From contig NZ_MDAG01000027.1 of assembly GCF_002876705.1 (NCBI RefSeq), forward strand, positions 117,536-181,535: DNA of 64,000 nucleotides, in the 5' to 3' direction. Of the stretch, positions 35,487-44,314 are shown piece by piece. The stretch is from Enterovibrio norvegicus_B (lineage in GTDB: Bacteria > Pseudomonadota > Gammaproteobacteria > Enterobacterales > Vibrionaceae). The notes under the pieces were generated by a model, which searched no databases, was not told the DNA's origin, and worked only from the letters and a program-made list of their open reading frames with translations. Each line of letters opens with the position of its first letter. The stretch's first letter is position 1. A program made the translations under genes and the position numbers.

Positions 35487-37712
35487 ATGAAATTGATAGA
35501 GCCTAACCAAGGATCGGAACCGTCAGGTCTCGACCTAAAACGCTATCTTGGTGTTATTGCACGATACTGGATACCGATCACCGCATTTGTCGTGATCGTT
35601 ACTTTCATATCAACATTGCTCATTTTGATGATCAAGCCTGTGTACCGTGCAACCGCCACCTTACTGATTGAGGCACAAGCCAGTAACGCCATTTCTATCG
35701 AAGAAGTTTACGCGCTTGATACCAGTAAGAAAGAATATTACCAAACCCAATTCGAGATCCTTCGCTCCAACCACATTGCTGAAAGTGTGATCGACGAATT
35801 AGGTCTTGGCCAATTGCGTGAGTTTAACAATTCCGTCGGTCAACCCACAGGCCGGGATAAGTTACTTAGCGTACTTAAAAATATTCCGTTGTTAGGTGAC
35901 TACCTACCTGTTGCATCGCAACCATCAGAAGATCCTAACAGCGATGCGGCCAAGCAGGCTGTATTGCTAAAATTCAAATCGCACATGTCGATTGAACCCA
36001 TTCGAAACACACAATTAGTGAAGATCCACTTTGGCTCCGCCGACCCTATGCTGGCAGCGAAAGTGGCCAATGCGATAGGTCAGGCTTATATCGAGTCCAA
36101 CTTAGAAGCGAAATTGGTCGCGACACAAACGGCTTCGATTTGGATTAACGAGCGCCTTGGTGGTTTGAAAGATAACCTTGCCGATGCCGAAACCGCACTA
36201 ACGCAATTTTTAAAACGTGAAGGCCTTATCGAGCTCAGTGATATCGATGAACTGGCGGGCACGGAACTCACGAACTTAACCATTCGCGTCTCTGAAGCCA
36301 AAGAACGTCGTGTTGCCGCAGAAAGCCTGTTCTCTTTGTTGCAAAACAAAGGAGCGACTGGCGATGGCTTGCTGTCAGTGCCTGAAATTTCCAATCACCC
36401 ACAGGTGCGTGATGTTAAAAATGCCGAGACAGATGCAGAACGTAAAGTGTCTGAAATGTCCAAACGCTATGGCCCAAAACACGACAAGATGATCCAAGCG
36501 CGTGCTCAACTTACTGCCGTTCAAAATCGTGCAAACACCGTCATCAGAGAACTGGCTCGCGGCATTGAGAAAGAGTTATCCAGTGCGCGTAAAAATGAGA
36601 AAGCACTGACGGCTGAATTAAACGCAAAGAAGGGCGAATACCAAAACATCAGCAGCAAGCGCGCGCAATATGATTCGCTTAAACGCGATGTCGAATCTAG
36701 CCGCCAGCTCTACGAAATTTTCTTGAACCGAGAAAAAGAAACCAACGCCACCAGCGATTTCCAAGATGTCCAGGCTCGTTTTACAGATACAGCCAAGACG
36801 CCGCAAAACCCGTATTTACCAAAAACATCGAAGCTGATCGTGATCAGTGCCGCATTCGCAGTACTGTTAGGCATAGTCTGCGCTTTCCTTGCTGATGCAT
36901 ACCGCAATACCATTGAAAAACCTGATGATATTGAGGAGAAGCTAGGATTGCAGCATTTAGGATTCCTGCCACGTGTCAAGGCGCGCCGCTTTAAGAACAC
37001 CCCGTTGGATCACACCTTGTATTACGATCCCGACGCCACCTTATTTAGCGAATCCGTTCGAACCATTCGCACGTCGATTCTGCTGACGCTTACTAACTCG
37101 AAACGCAATGTTCTTTCTGTCACTTCTTCTCTTCCTTCAGAAGGTAAAACCACAGTGGCACTGAATCTTGCGCAGTCACTGGCAAAAATGGAACGCACGC
37201 TTCTTATTGACTGTGACCTTCGCATGCCAGCCATTGGTCAACGTTATGGACTGCCTAAAAACCAGCCAGGATTGACCAATGTTTTGGTCATGGGTACAGA
37301 CGTGACCGAGTGTATTTTCCACGACGACGAGTCTCAACTTGATGTGTTACCAGCTGGTCTACTGCCGCCTAACCCACAAGAACTATTGAGCTCACCGAAG
37401 TTCGCCACACTGCTTGAGCAGCTCAAACAAACATACGACCGCATCGTGTTAGACACACCACCGATTCACGTTGTGAGTGACAGTCTGATCTTAGGTCGAC
37501 TGGCTGGCGGCATGATTTTGGTGGTGAAAGCGGAAGTGACCACCGAACAACAAATTAACCATTCAGTCGGGCAACTTGTCCGTCATGACATTCCTGTGGA
37601 TGGCGTTGTACTGAACCAGCTATCAAGCAAATACGCAGAGGAAAAATACAAGCTGCACTATGGTTACTACAACAACAATACAAGGGACGAAGGTACCTTA
37701 GAGGCGAGTTAA
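35487..37712 (+). CDS. Polysaccharide co-polymerase / tyrosine autokinase, Wzc family
   Basis: 741 residues. A Wzz domain with membrane helices at about 32-52 and 447-467 encloses a periplasmic coiled-coil region. The cytoplasmic BY-kinase domain has Walker A LPSEGKTT at 549-556, Walker A' LLIDCDLRMP and Walker B VLDTPP. The C-terminal tyrosine cluster is Y716, Y721, Y725, Y727 and Y728. It controls chain length and export by cyclic autophosphorylation in Wzx/Wzy systems. No separate low-molecular-weight tyrosine phosphatase gene is visible in this locus. Confidence 0.94.
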   Translation: MKLIEPNQGSEPSGLDLKRYLGVIARYWIPITAFVVIVTFISTLLILMIKPVYRATATLLIEAQASNAISIEEVYALDTSKKEYYQTQFEILRSNHIAESVIDELGLGQLREFNNSVGQPTGRDKLLSVLKNIPLLGDYLPVASQPSEDPNSDAAKQAVLLKFKSHMSIEPIRNTQLVKIHFGSADPMLAAKVANAIGQAYIESNLEAKLVATQTASIWINERLGGLKDNLADAETALTQFLKREGLIELSDIDELAGTELTNLTIRVSEAKERRVAAESLFSLLQNKGATGDGLLSVPEISNHPQVRDVKNAETDAERKVSEMSKRYGPKHDKMIQARAQLTAVQNRANTVIRELARGIEKELSSARKNEKALTAELNAKKGEYQNISSKRAQYDSLKRDVESSRQLYEIFLNREKETNATSDFQDVQARFTDTAKTPQNPYLPKTSKLIVISAAFAVLLGIVCAFLADAYRNTIEKPDDIEEKLGLQHLGFLPRVKARRFKNTPLDHTLYYDPDATLFSESVRTIRTSILLTLTNSKRNVLSVTSSLPSEGKTTVALNLAQSLAKMERTLLIDCDLRMPAIGQRYGLPKNQPGLTNVLVMGTDVTECIFHDDESQLDVLPAGLLPPNPQELLSSPKFATLLEQLKQTYDRIVLDTPPIHVVSDSLILGRLAGGMILVVKAEVTTEQQINHSVGQLVRHDIPVDGVVLNQLSSKYAEEKYKLHYGYYNNNTRDEGTLEAS

Positions 37713-37744
37713 GCACCTCAAGGTAATAAGGAAATACCATAATA

Positions 37745-38716
37745 ATGAAAACAAGTTTTGATGTATTTAACGGCGATGCCGATGGGATTTGTGCACTGAT
37801 ACAACTCCGACTTGCGACCCCCAAGAACAGCAAGTTGATCACGGGCGTAAAGCGAGATATCGCCTTACTCAAACAAGTGGATCCCGCCGTGGCACAAGAT
37901 GTCACCGTGTTAGACGTGGCGATGGGAAAGAACCGCGCAGCATTGGACAATTTATTGTCTCAAGGTGTGCGCGTGTTCTACGTGGATCACCACAACCCCG
38001 ATGAGATCCCCGAACACAACGCGCTGACCACGCACATCAACACCGCAGCCAACACCTGCACCAGCCTGATTGTCGATAAATTGCTCGAAGGCAAGTATCG
38101 CGAATGGGCCTTGGTTGGAGCTTATGGCGATAACCTGTTTGCCGTCGCAGATACCTTGGCGAACAAAACAGGGCTAAGCGACGCAGACAAAGAAAAGCTC
38201 AAGCAGTTTGGTACCTACCTAAACTACAACGGCTATGGCGCCTCTTTGGCTGATTTACTGTTTTCTCCCGCAGAGCTCTACCGCTTTCTTGCGCCTTATC
38301 CTTCACCGTTCAATTTTATCGCCGAGCGCCCTGATGTGTATTCCACGTTAGAGCAAGGCTATTTGAGCGATTCTGAGAAAGCCGCATCGATTGTGCCTAT
38401 TTCTGAAGAAGCGGGATCGCGCGTGTTTATGCTGCCCGATGAAGCATGGGCTCGACGAATCAGCGGCGTGTTCTCCAACGATTTAGCCAACCAAGACCCT
38501 GCCCGTGCAAATGCCGTGATTACAGCAAAAGCCGATGGCAACTACTTGGTCAGCATTCGCGCGCCACTCAAGAACCGCATCGGCGCCGACGAACTCGCTG
38601 CGAAGTTCCCAACAGGGGGCGGACGCAAAGCAGCCGCAGGTATCAACGCACTACCTGCAGAACAACTATCTGAATTTATCAATGCGTTCCACCAGCAATA
38701 TTTGCTGGCAACGTAA
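37745..38716 (+). CDS. DHH family phosphoesterase, candidate pAp phosphatase
   Basis: 323 residues. Metal-binding motifs are DADG at 11-14, D57 in VLDVAMG and DHH at 81-83. The C-terminal DHHA1-like part contains GGGRKAAAG near residue 293, where the commonest form is GGGHxxAAG. Members of the superfamily include NrnA, which degrades nano-RNA and dephosphorylates 3'-phosphoadenosine 5'-phosphate (pAp). It ends 13 bases before cysD and is inside an operon with sulfate activation and a sulfotransferase-like gene, so removal of pAp produced by sulfation is the best contextual guess. Other DHH activities (oligonucleotide or cyclic dinucleotide hydrolysis) remain possible. Confidence 0.8.
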   Translation: MKTSFDVFNGDADGICALIQLRLATPKNSKLITGVKRDIALLKQVDPAVAQDVTVLDVAMGKNRAALDNLLSQGVRVFYVDHHNPDEIPEHNALTTHINTAANTCTSLIVDKLLEGKYREWALVGAYGDNLFAVADTLANKTGLSDADKEKLKQFGTYLNYNGYGASLADLLFSPAELYRFLAPYPSPFNFIAERPDVYSTLEQGYLSDSEKAASIVPISEEAGSRVFMLPDEAWARRISGVFSNDLANQDPARANAVITAKADGNYLVSIRAPLKNRIGADELAAKFPTGGGRKAAAGINALPAEQLSEFINAFHQQYLLAT

Positions 38717-38729
38717 GAAGGGACTGAAC

Positions 38730-39647
38730 ATGGTGGACAAGATTTCGCTGAACCAAACCCATTTGAAACAACTCGAGAACGAGTCGATTCATATCATTCG
38801 AGAAGTCGCCGCAGAGTTTGATAACCCTGTGATGCTTTACTCGATTGGTAAGGATTCGGCAGTCATGCTCCACCTAGCGATGAAAGCATTCTATCCAGGA
38901 AAGCCACCTTTCCCTCTGCTCCATGTCGATACCACGTGGAAGTTTAAGGAAATGATTACCTTCCGTGATGCGTTCACCAAAAAGCACGGATTAGATTTGA
39001 AAGTTCACATCAACCAAGACGGTGTGGACATGAACATTAGCCCGTTTGAGCATGGCAGTGCGAAACACACTGACATCATGAAAACCCAAGGCTTAAAACA
39101 GGCGCTGAACCAATACGGTTTCGATGCCGCATTCGGCGGCGCTCGCCGTGATGAAGAAAAAAGCCGCGCCAAAGAGCGAGTCTATTCGTTCCGCGATAAA
39201 CACCACCGTTGGGATCCTAAAAACCAACGTCCAGAGCTGTGGGATACCTACAACGGCCGAGTAAACAAAGGCGAGAGCATCCGTGTATTCCCGCTTTCAA
39301 ACTGGACCGAACTGGATATCTGGCAATACATCTATATGGAAAACATCGAAATCGTTCCACTCTACTTCTCAGAGAAGCGCCCAGTGGTTGAGCGTGATGG
39401 CACCTTGATCATGGTCGATGACGATCGCATGCCGCTTGAAGATGGTGAAAAGCCTGAAATGAAGTCGGTGCGCTTTCGCACCTTGGGCTGTTACCCACTG
39501 ACAGGTGCCGTGGAGTCAACGGCGGCAACATTGCCTGAAATCATCCAGGAAATGTTGCTCACCAAGACGTCAGAGCGTCAAGGCCGTGTGATTGACCATG
39601 ACCAAGCGGGCTCAATGGAGCAGAAAAAACGAGAAGGCTACTTCTAA
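38730..39647 (+). CDS. cysD: Sulfate adenylyltransferase small subunit
   Basis: 305 residues from the ATG at 38730 (MVDKISLNQTHLKQLE), with AAGG upstream; the E. coli protein has 302. The PP-loop of ATP-pyrophosphatase type is at YSIGKDSAVML, with the family blocks HVDTTWKF, FGGARRDEEKSRAKER and RFRTLGCYPLTGAVES. With CysN it makes APS from ATP and sulfate. It usually supplies cysteine synthesis, but here it sits among exopolysaccharide genes, between a DHH phosphoesterase and glycosyltransferases. Whether a second cysDN exists in the genome cannot be seen. Confidence 0.97.
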   Translation: MVDKISLNQTHLKQLENESIHIIREVAAEFDNPVMLYSIGKDSAVMLHLAMKAFYPGKPPFPLLHVDTTWKFKEMITFRDAFTKKHGLDLKVHINQDGVDMNISPFEHGSAKHTDIMKTQGLKQALNQYGFDAAFGGARRDEEKSRAKERVYSFRDKHHRWDPKNQRPELWDTYNGRVNKGESIRVFPLSNWTELDIWQYIYMENIEIVPLYFSEKRPVVERDGTLIMVDDDRMPLEDGEKPEMKSVRFRTLGCYPLTGAVESTAATLPEIIQEMLLTKTSERQGRVIDHDQAGSMEQKKREGYF

Positions 39648-39701
39648 CAAAGCCTCACTATTACCCATTTAGATTATTGCTTGCCTGCAAAGGAGTGACT
39701 C

Positions 39702-41111
39702 ATGAGCCACAGCTCAGATTTGATAGCATCAGATATTGAAGCGTATCTTCACCAGCACGAAAACAAAGACCTGCTGCGCCTACTTACGTGCGGCAGCGTG
39801 GATGACGGTAAATCCACCTTGATCGGACGCCTATTGTTCGACACCAAGTTGATCTTCGAAGATCACCTCTCAAGCCTTCATAAAGACAACGCGCGCGTCG
39901 GTAATGCAGGCGAAAGCCTTGACCTCGCATTGCTGGTCGATGGCCTGCAATCAGAGCGCGAGCAAGGCATCACCATTGACGTTGCCTACCGTTATTTCTC
40001 AACAGAAAAGCGTAAGTTCATCATTGCTGACTGCCCAGGGCACGAACAGTACACCCGAAACATGGCCACCGGTGCATCGAACTGCGAACTCGCGATTGTG
40101 ATGGTTGATGCGCGCAAAGGCTTGCTCACCCAAACGCGTCGTCACAGCTACATCGTCAGCAAACTTGGCATTCGCCATGTGGTGGTTGCGATCAATAAAA
40201 TGGACTTGGTGGATTTCGACGAAACCGTCTTTGAGAATATCAAAGCGGAATACCAAGCCATGGCGACGCAACTCGGCATCAAAGACGTTCAATATGTGCC
40301 GATCTCTGCGCTGGATGGGGACAATGTGGTTTCCGCGAGCAAAAGCATGCCTTGGTATAAAGGCTTGCCAATGATGGGCATGTTGGAAGCGGTTGAAATA
40401 AGCCGTGACCAAAACCTCGAATTGATGCGCTTCCCCGTGCAATACGTCAACCGCCCTAACCTTGATTTTCGTGGTTACTGCGGCACGTTAGCGTCAGGGG
40501 TTTTGCGTAAAGGTGACGAAGTGATGGCACTACCATCCGGTCAAACCAGCACAGTCACCAGCATTGTGACCTACGATGGGGAACTTGATGCCGTTGCGCC
40601 AAACAATGCCGTCACTGTTACGCTCGCTGATGAAATTGATATTTCGCGTGGCGACATGATCACCCATGCCGACACAGCACCAAAGCTCACTGACCACCTT
40701 TCGGCTTCACTGGTATGGATGGCACAAGACGCGCTGAAAACAGGCCGCGACTATGACTTCAAATTTGCCAGCCACAGCCTGACCGGACACGTGACGAAGG
40801 TGAATCACAAGATTGATATCAATACGTTTGAGGAACTCTCTTCTGACGCACTCGCGCTCAATGAAATTGGCGTTGTCGATTTGCATTTGAATGCCCCTGT
40901 CGCGGCGGATAATTACGCCACGGTGAAGAAAACGGGCGCCTTTATCATTATCGATAGGCTCACCAACATCACCATTGCCGCGGGTATGGTTGAAGCGCTG
41001 CATTCGCAAAAAGACGCGAAAGCAACACGCCAATATACCGATGCAGAAATTGCGTTGAACCGCTACATTCGCGAAAACTTCCCTGAATGGGAAGCGAAGT
41101 CAGTCGAATAA
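39702..41111 (+). CDS. cysN: Sulfate adenylyltransferase large subunit (GTPase)
   Basis: 469 residues (E. coli 475), an EF-Tu-like GTPase. P-loop GSVDDGKST (about 30-38), DCPGHEQYTRNM switch II and NKMD are all present, followed by the beta-barrel domains 2 and 3. There is no APS kinase (CysC) fused to the C-terminus and none follows it. GTP hydrolysis drives APS formation by CysD. It is 54 bases after cysD and 71 before the next gene. Confidence 0.97.
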   Translation: MSHSSDLIASDIEAYLHQHENKDLLRLLTCGSVDDGKSTLIGRLLFDTKLIFEDHLSSLHKDNARVGNAGESLDLALLVDGLQSEREQGITIDVAYRYFSTEKRKFIIADCPGHEQYTRNMATGASNCELAIVMVDARKGLLTQTRRHSYIVSKLGIRHVVVAINKMDLVDFDETVFENIKAEYQAMATQLGIKDVQYVPISALDGDNVVSASKSMPWYKGLPMMGMLEAVEISRDQNLELMRFPVQYVNRPNLDFRGYCGTLASGVLRKGDEVMALPSGQTSTVTSIVTYDGELDAVAPNNAVTVTLADEIDISRGDMITHADTAPKLTDHLSASLVWMAQDALKTGRDYDFKFASHSLTGHVTKVNHKIDINTFEELSSDALALNEIGVVDLHLNAPVAADNYATVKKTGAFIIIDRLTNITIAAGMVEALHSQKDAKATRQYTDAEIALNRYIRENFPEWEAKSVE

Positions 41112-41182
41112 AACGACGAGCGAGAGGAAGGGAATCGGTGAACAGCATAGCGTGCGATGCCAACAGGGAGAGTGCCGCGACA

Positions 41183-42235
41183 ATGAGCGTGAAAGTACTT
41201 CATATCATTAATGATCTGTCTCGAAATGGCGGCGCTCAGCGGTTTGTGATTGATTTAGTTTCACCGCCACCGCAAGGCTATGACATTCGTGTTATCACGC
41301 TTGAAGACACCAATGATTTTTGCGAAGAGTTGGAAGCGCTCGGCGTGAGATGCGATGTGTGGGAGCACCTGTCATGGAAAGAAAAGTGGCAGGCTTTGCG
41401 CTGGCCAGATGTCATTCACGGCCACCTTTTCCCTTCGATTTATCTCGCATTGGCGGCGTTTGGTAAAAAACGTGTCCAGACCGAACACGCGACCCATAAT
41501 CGCCGACGTGATCATGTCTGGATGAAGCCGTTCGAGCTGTTTCTTTATTGGCGCTATCACGTCACCGTGTGCATCACTGAACAAGTGAAAGACGCACTGG
41601 AAGATTTCTTACCCCTATATAAAAAGCACTATCGTGTTATTTTTAACGGCGTCGATCTGACAAAGTATCCCCTGGAAATAAAATCGCAGCCCGCACCTGA
41701 TCAACCGCGTCGCATTGGCATGGTGGGACGGTTTCATGCCTACAAAGACCACCCAACTGTGATCCGCGCCTTGGCTGAATTGCCTGAGCACTACGAACTG
41801 CACTTTGCAGGTGATGGTGATCGTCGTGACGAATACATGGCGTTGGTAAAAGAGTTAGGGCTGGAAAAACGCGTCATTTTTCATGGTGTGTTAACGGACA
41901 TTCCCGCGTTTTTAGATTCGCTCGACCTGTACGTACAAAGTTCTAGCGTAGAGGGGTTTGGCTTGGCTGCCGTCGAAGGCATGGCGGCAGGTTTGCCGGT
42001 GCTGGCAAGCAATGTTCCAGGCCTTAGCGAAGTCATGGGCGATGAACGTTACCTGTTCGAGCTTGGCAATGCACACGCATTAGCATCGGCCATTCAACGC
42101 CTGTGCGATGACGAGAGCACGTACCAAACCGCATCTGAATATGCGATCTCTCGTTGCCAGGTATTTACGCTTGATGCCTTCCGCACGCATTACTATCAAA
42201 CATATCAAGGATTGGTAGATGGCACGGTCAGTTGA
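41183..42235 (+). CDS. Glycosyltransferase family 4 (1 of 2)
   Basis: 350 residues from the ATG at 41183 (MSVKVLHIINDLSRNGGAQR, the usual GT4 start); a GTG at 41138 with a better ribosome site would add 15 residues. GT-B fold: the N-terminal domain (1-180) has the Gly-Gly-Ala-Gln loop; the C-terminal domain has GMVGRFHAYKDHPTVI and the E-x7-E motif in SSVEGFGLAAVEGMAAGLPVL (quoted in part). It adds a sugar to the lipid-linked repeat unit; donor and linkage are unknown. It overlaps the next gene by 17 bases. Confidence 0.88.
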   Translation: MSVKVLHIINDLSRNGGAQRFVIDLVSPPPQGYDIRVITLEDTNDFCEELEALGVRCDVWEHLSWKEKWQALRWPDVIHGHLFPSIYLALAAFGKKRVQTEHATHNRRRDHVWMKPFELFLYWRYHVTVCITEQVKDALEDFLPLYKKHYRVIFNGVDLTKYPLEIKSQPAPDQPRRIGMVGRFHAYKDHPTVIRALAELPEHYELHFAGDGDRRDEYMALVKELGLEKRVIFHGVLTDIPAFLDSLDLYVQSSSVEGFGLAAVEGMAAGLPVLASNVPGLSEVMGDERYLFELGNAHALASAIQRLCDDESTYQTASEYAISRCQVFTLDAFRTHYYQTYQGLVDGTVS

Positions 42236-43502
42236 GCATCTTGCTGCGTTTGCAGTTATCCTTTTCTTTGTCCCGTTTAAAACCAATCTCTCGGGCATTG
42301 AACTGTATATCGCCGATCTTATTGGCATCGCCTCTTTAGGCGTAATGGGTGTTGCGACTGCCCGTGGGCGCTTGCACCACTCAACCATTCAAGCCTCTAG
42401 CTTCATTTTCTTGTTTGTACTTTACATATTGCTGGCTGGCACACTCAGTGATGTTCCCGCCAAACTTGTGCTTATTGAAATGGTGCAATGGCTGTCCGTT
42501 GCCGCTTTTTTGGGAGTGTTACATCAAGCGGGCCTATTAGCCTCACCACGATTTCTCTCGCTCGTCGCCTTGTATGCGCTAGCGGGCTCTTTGTACACCG
42601 CGGTTTGGCACTTGGCTCAGCCCGGTTTGCCCGACTTTAAGCAGCTCTCCAATACTAAGTACTTCTTTGGGTTTACCTGCGCAATGCTCTACTTGCTTCG
42701 ACATCACATCAGTTATAGCCGTATTTTATTTGCTGTCGCATTTGTTCTATTGGTGATGTCAGAAGAGCGTAAAGCGTTGTTAGGGGTTGTGATGATGATT
42801 GCCTGCGATCACCTCTTTTGCCAACAAACTCATCACCCAAGAGAGAGAACCACTCGTGTCGCCATCATGACTTTTGTGTTGTTTGGTGGGCTGCTAACAG
42901 CATTCTCCATTTGGTATATTGTTGGATTGCCGGCCATTTTAGACCGGTTCGAATTCACCCAATTTGATATTTTGTTTGCCGACCAACAAGCGGCGCGTTG
43001 GGACTCGGAAGCCTGGCGCAAACTTCTGCTTGCCAATGGATTGTCACTGTTTTTGGAATATCCCATTTTTGGTGTTGGCCCCAAAATGCTCCCTGAGCAC
43101 ATAGCTCCCTACTTTCAAAATGAAGCGCTGGCCATTTACACCCACAACTTTGCACTTGACGTGGCCATTGAATACGGCGCGGTCGGCTTATCTATATTGA
43201 TCGGTGGCTTTCTGCTTGCACTCATGCGCCTCTTTCGCGCTCGCATGGAAAACCCTGTTGCCTTCCTACTGGGGGTATACATTCTTTCTATGGTGTTATT
43301 TGTTGCCGTAAACAGCACCATCATGTTGATGTTCTTATTGCCCTTATTTATCAATGTTCGCAGTGAATCTTTCGCACGACGTCTCTCTCAGAAAACAAGC
43401 CGTTATCGTGCTGTTTCAACGAATCGCGAATCAACACCCTCATCGCTCCCGACGAGTGCATCCATTATCACAGACCCAATCCCCCCTCACGAGGAGAAGT
43501 AA
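42219..43502 (+). CDS. O-antigen polymerase/ligase-like membrane protein, candidate Wzy
   Basis: 427 residues with about ten membrane helices and a large periplasmic loop (about 235-300) before the last helices, the topology of Wzy polymerases and O-antigen ligases. The loop contains the family motif NxxP-like segment PIFGVGPKMLPEHI and YTHNFALDVAIEYGAVGL (partial), where the His-Asn pair is typical of the catalytic region. In this operon it should polymerise the undecaprenyl-linked repeats. The C-terminal tail is cytoplasmic and Ser/Thr/Pro-rich. It abuts the next gene (stop and start share a base). Confidence 0.85.
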   Translation: MARSVEHLAAFAVILFFVPFKTNLSGIELYIADLIGIASLGVMGVATARGRLHHSTIQASSFIFLFVLYILLAGTLSDVPAKLVLIEMVQWLSVAAFLGVLHQAGLLASPRFLSLVALYALAGSLYTAVWHLAQPGLPDFKQLSNTKYFFGFTCAMLYLLRHHISYSRILFAVAFVLLVMSEERKALLGVVMMIACDHLFCQQTHHPRERTTRVAIMTFVLFGGLLTAFSIWYIVGLPAILDRFEFTQFDILFADQQAARWDSEAWRKLLLANGLSLFLEYPIFGVGPKMLPEHIAPYFQNEALAIYTHNFALDVAIEYGAVGLSILIGGFLLALMRLFRARMENPVAFLLGVYILSMVLFVAVNSTIMLMFLLPLFINVRSESFARRLSQKTSRYRAVSTNRESTPSSLPTSASIITDPIPPHEEK

Positions 43503-44314
43503 TGAAGTTCAGCCTTGCCCGACAACGCGCGTTTGACCAAACACTGCGAGAGCCTAATTTTGTGTTGGTGTACCAAATGGGTAAAGTTGGCTCATCCTCC
43601 ATTGAGGCATCATTAGAGCATTGCAACATTCCAAGCTGGCACATTCATACCTTCGACGATAACGAAGAATTTCAGATGTACCGCAATACGTCCGATGTAG
43701 GCTGTTTCTTTGATTGGCACATCCGCGCGGCTTACCGACTCACGCTCGCGCACAGACTGCGTATCCTCAAAAAGCGCGATCATATTAAGATCATCACGCT
43801 TGTTCGCGATCCTGTTGCCACCGTGGTTTCACGCTTTTTCCAAGACCTTCACATTCAATTGATCGAAGGAAAGAAAAACAATGCCATTCATGGCGACATG
43901 GATGCCACCCTCAACCACCTCATCGATGCGTTTGATAACAAGCTGCGCCATGACTACTTTACGGAATGGTTCGACAGAGAGCTAAAGCGTCAGTTTGGCG
44001 TAGATGTGATGCCACACCTGACGGATGCGACGCAAACACATTGGCGTATTCAAGAAAATGGTTGTGATGTGCTGCTGATGAAATGCGAAGCCATCAACCA
44101 ATCCGCAGAGGTGTTGGGGACGTTTTTGGATCAAACGGATTTCTCGCTGCAATCAAGCAATGAGGCCTCCAACAAATGGTACTCAGCCTTGTATCAACGT
44201 TTCAAAGAGACGTACCCATTCGAGCGTTTGTTTTGCCTTTACGACGCGCCGATTTACAAGGCCGTTTATAGCGACGATGAAATCGCACGCTTTAAGCAAA
44301 AGTGGGGACGCTAA
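43502..44314 (+). CDS. NKWYS-family capsular polysaccharide protein, candidate PAPS-dependent sulfotransferase
   Basis: 270 residues. Near the N-terminus QMGKVGSSS (25-33) looks like the 5'-phosphosulfate-binding loop of sulfotransferases (PKxGSTS type), and VRDPVATVVSRFF (101-113; Arg102 and Ser110) looks like the 3'-phosphate-binding RDP...S element. At 224-228 it contains NKWYS, the motif that names the Pfam 'putative capsular polysaccharide synthesis' family. No signal peptide or membrane segment is visible, so it acts in the cytoplasm on nucleotide- or lipid-linked sugars. Co-location with cysD, cysN, a DHH phosphoesterase and an SLC13 permease supports sulfation of the polysaccharide. 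The enzymatic assignment is motif-based inference. Confidence 0.75.
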   Translation: MKFSLARQRAFDQTLREPNFVLVYQMGKVGSSSIEASLEHCNIPSWHIHTFDDNEEFQMYRNTSDVGCFFDWHIRAAYRLTLAHRLRILKKRDHIKIITLVRDPVATVVSRFFQDLHIQLIEGKKNNAIHGDMDATLNHLIDAFDNKLRHDYFTEWFDRELKRQFGVDVMPHLTDATQTHWRIQENGCDVLLMKCEAINQSAEVLGTFLDQTDFSLQSSNEASNKWYSALYQRFKETYPFERLFCLYDAPIYKAVYSDDEIARFKQKWGR

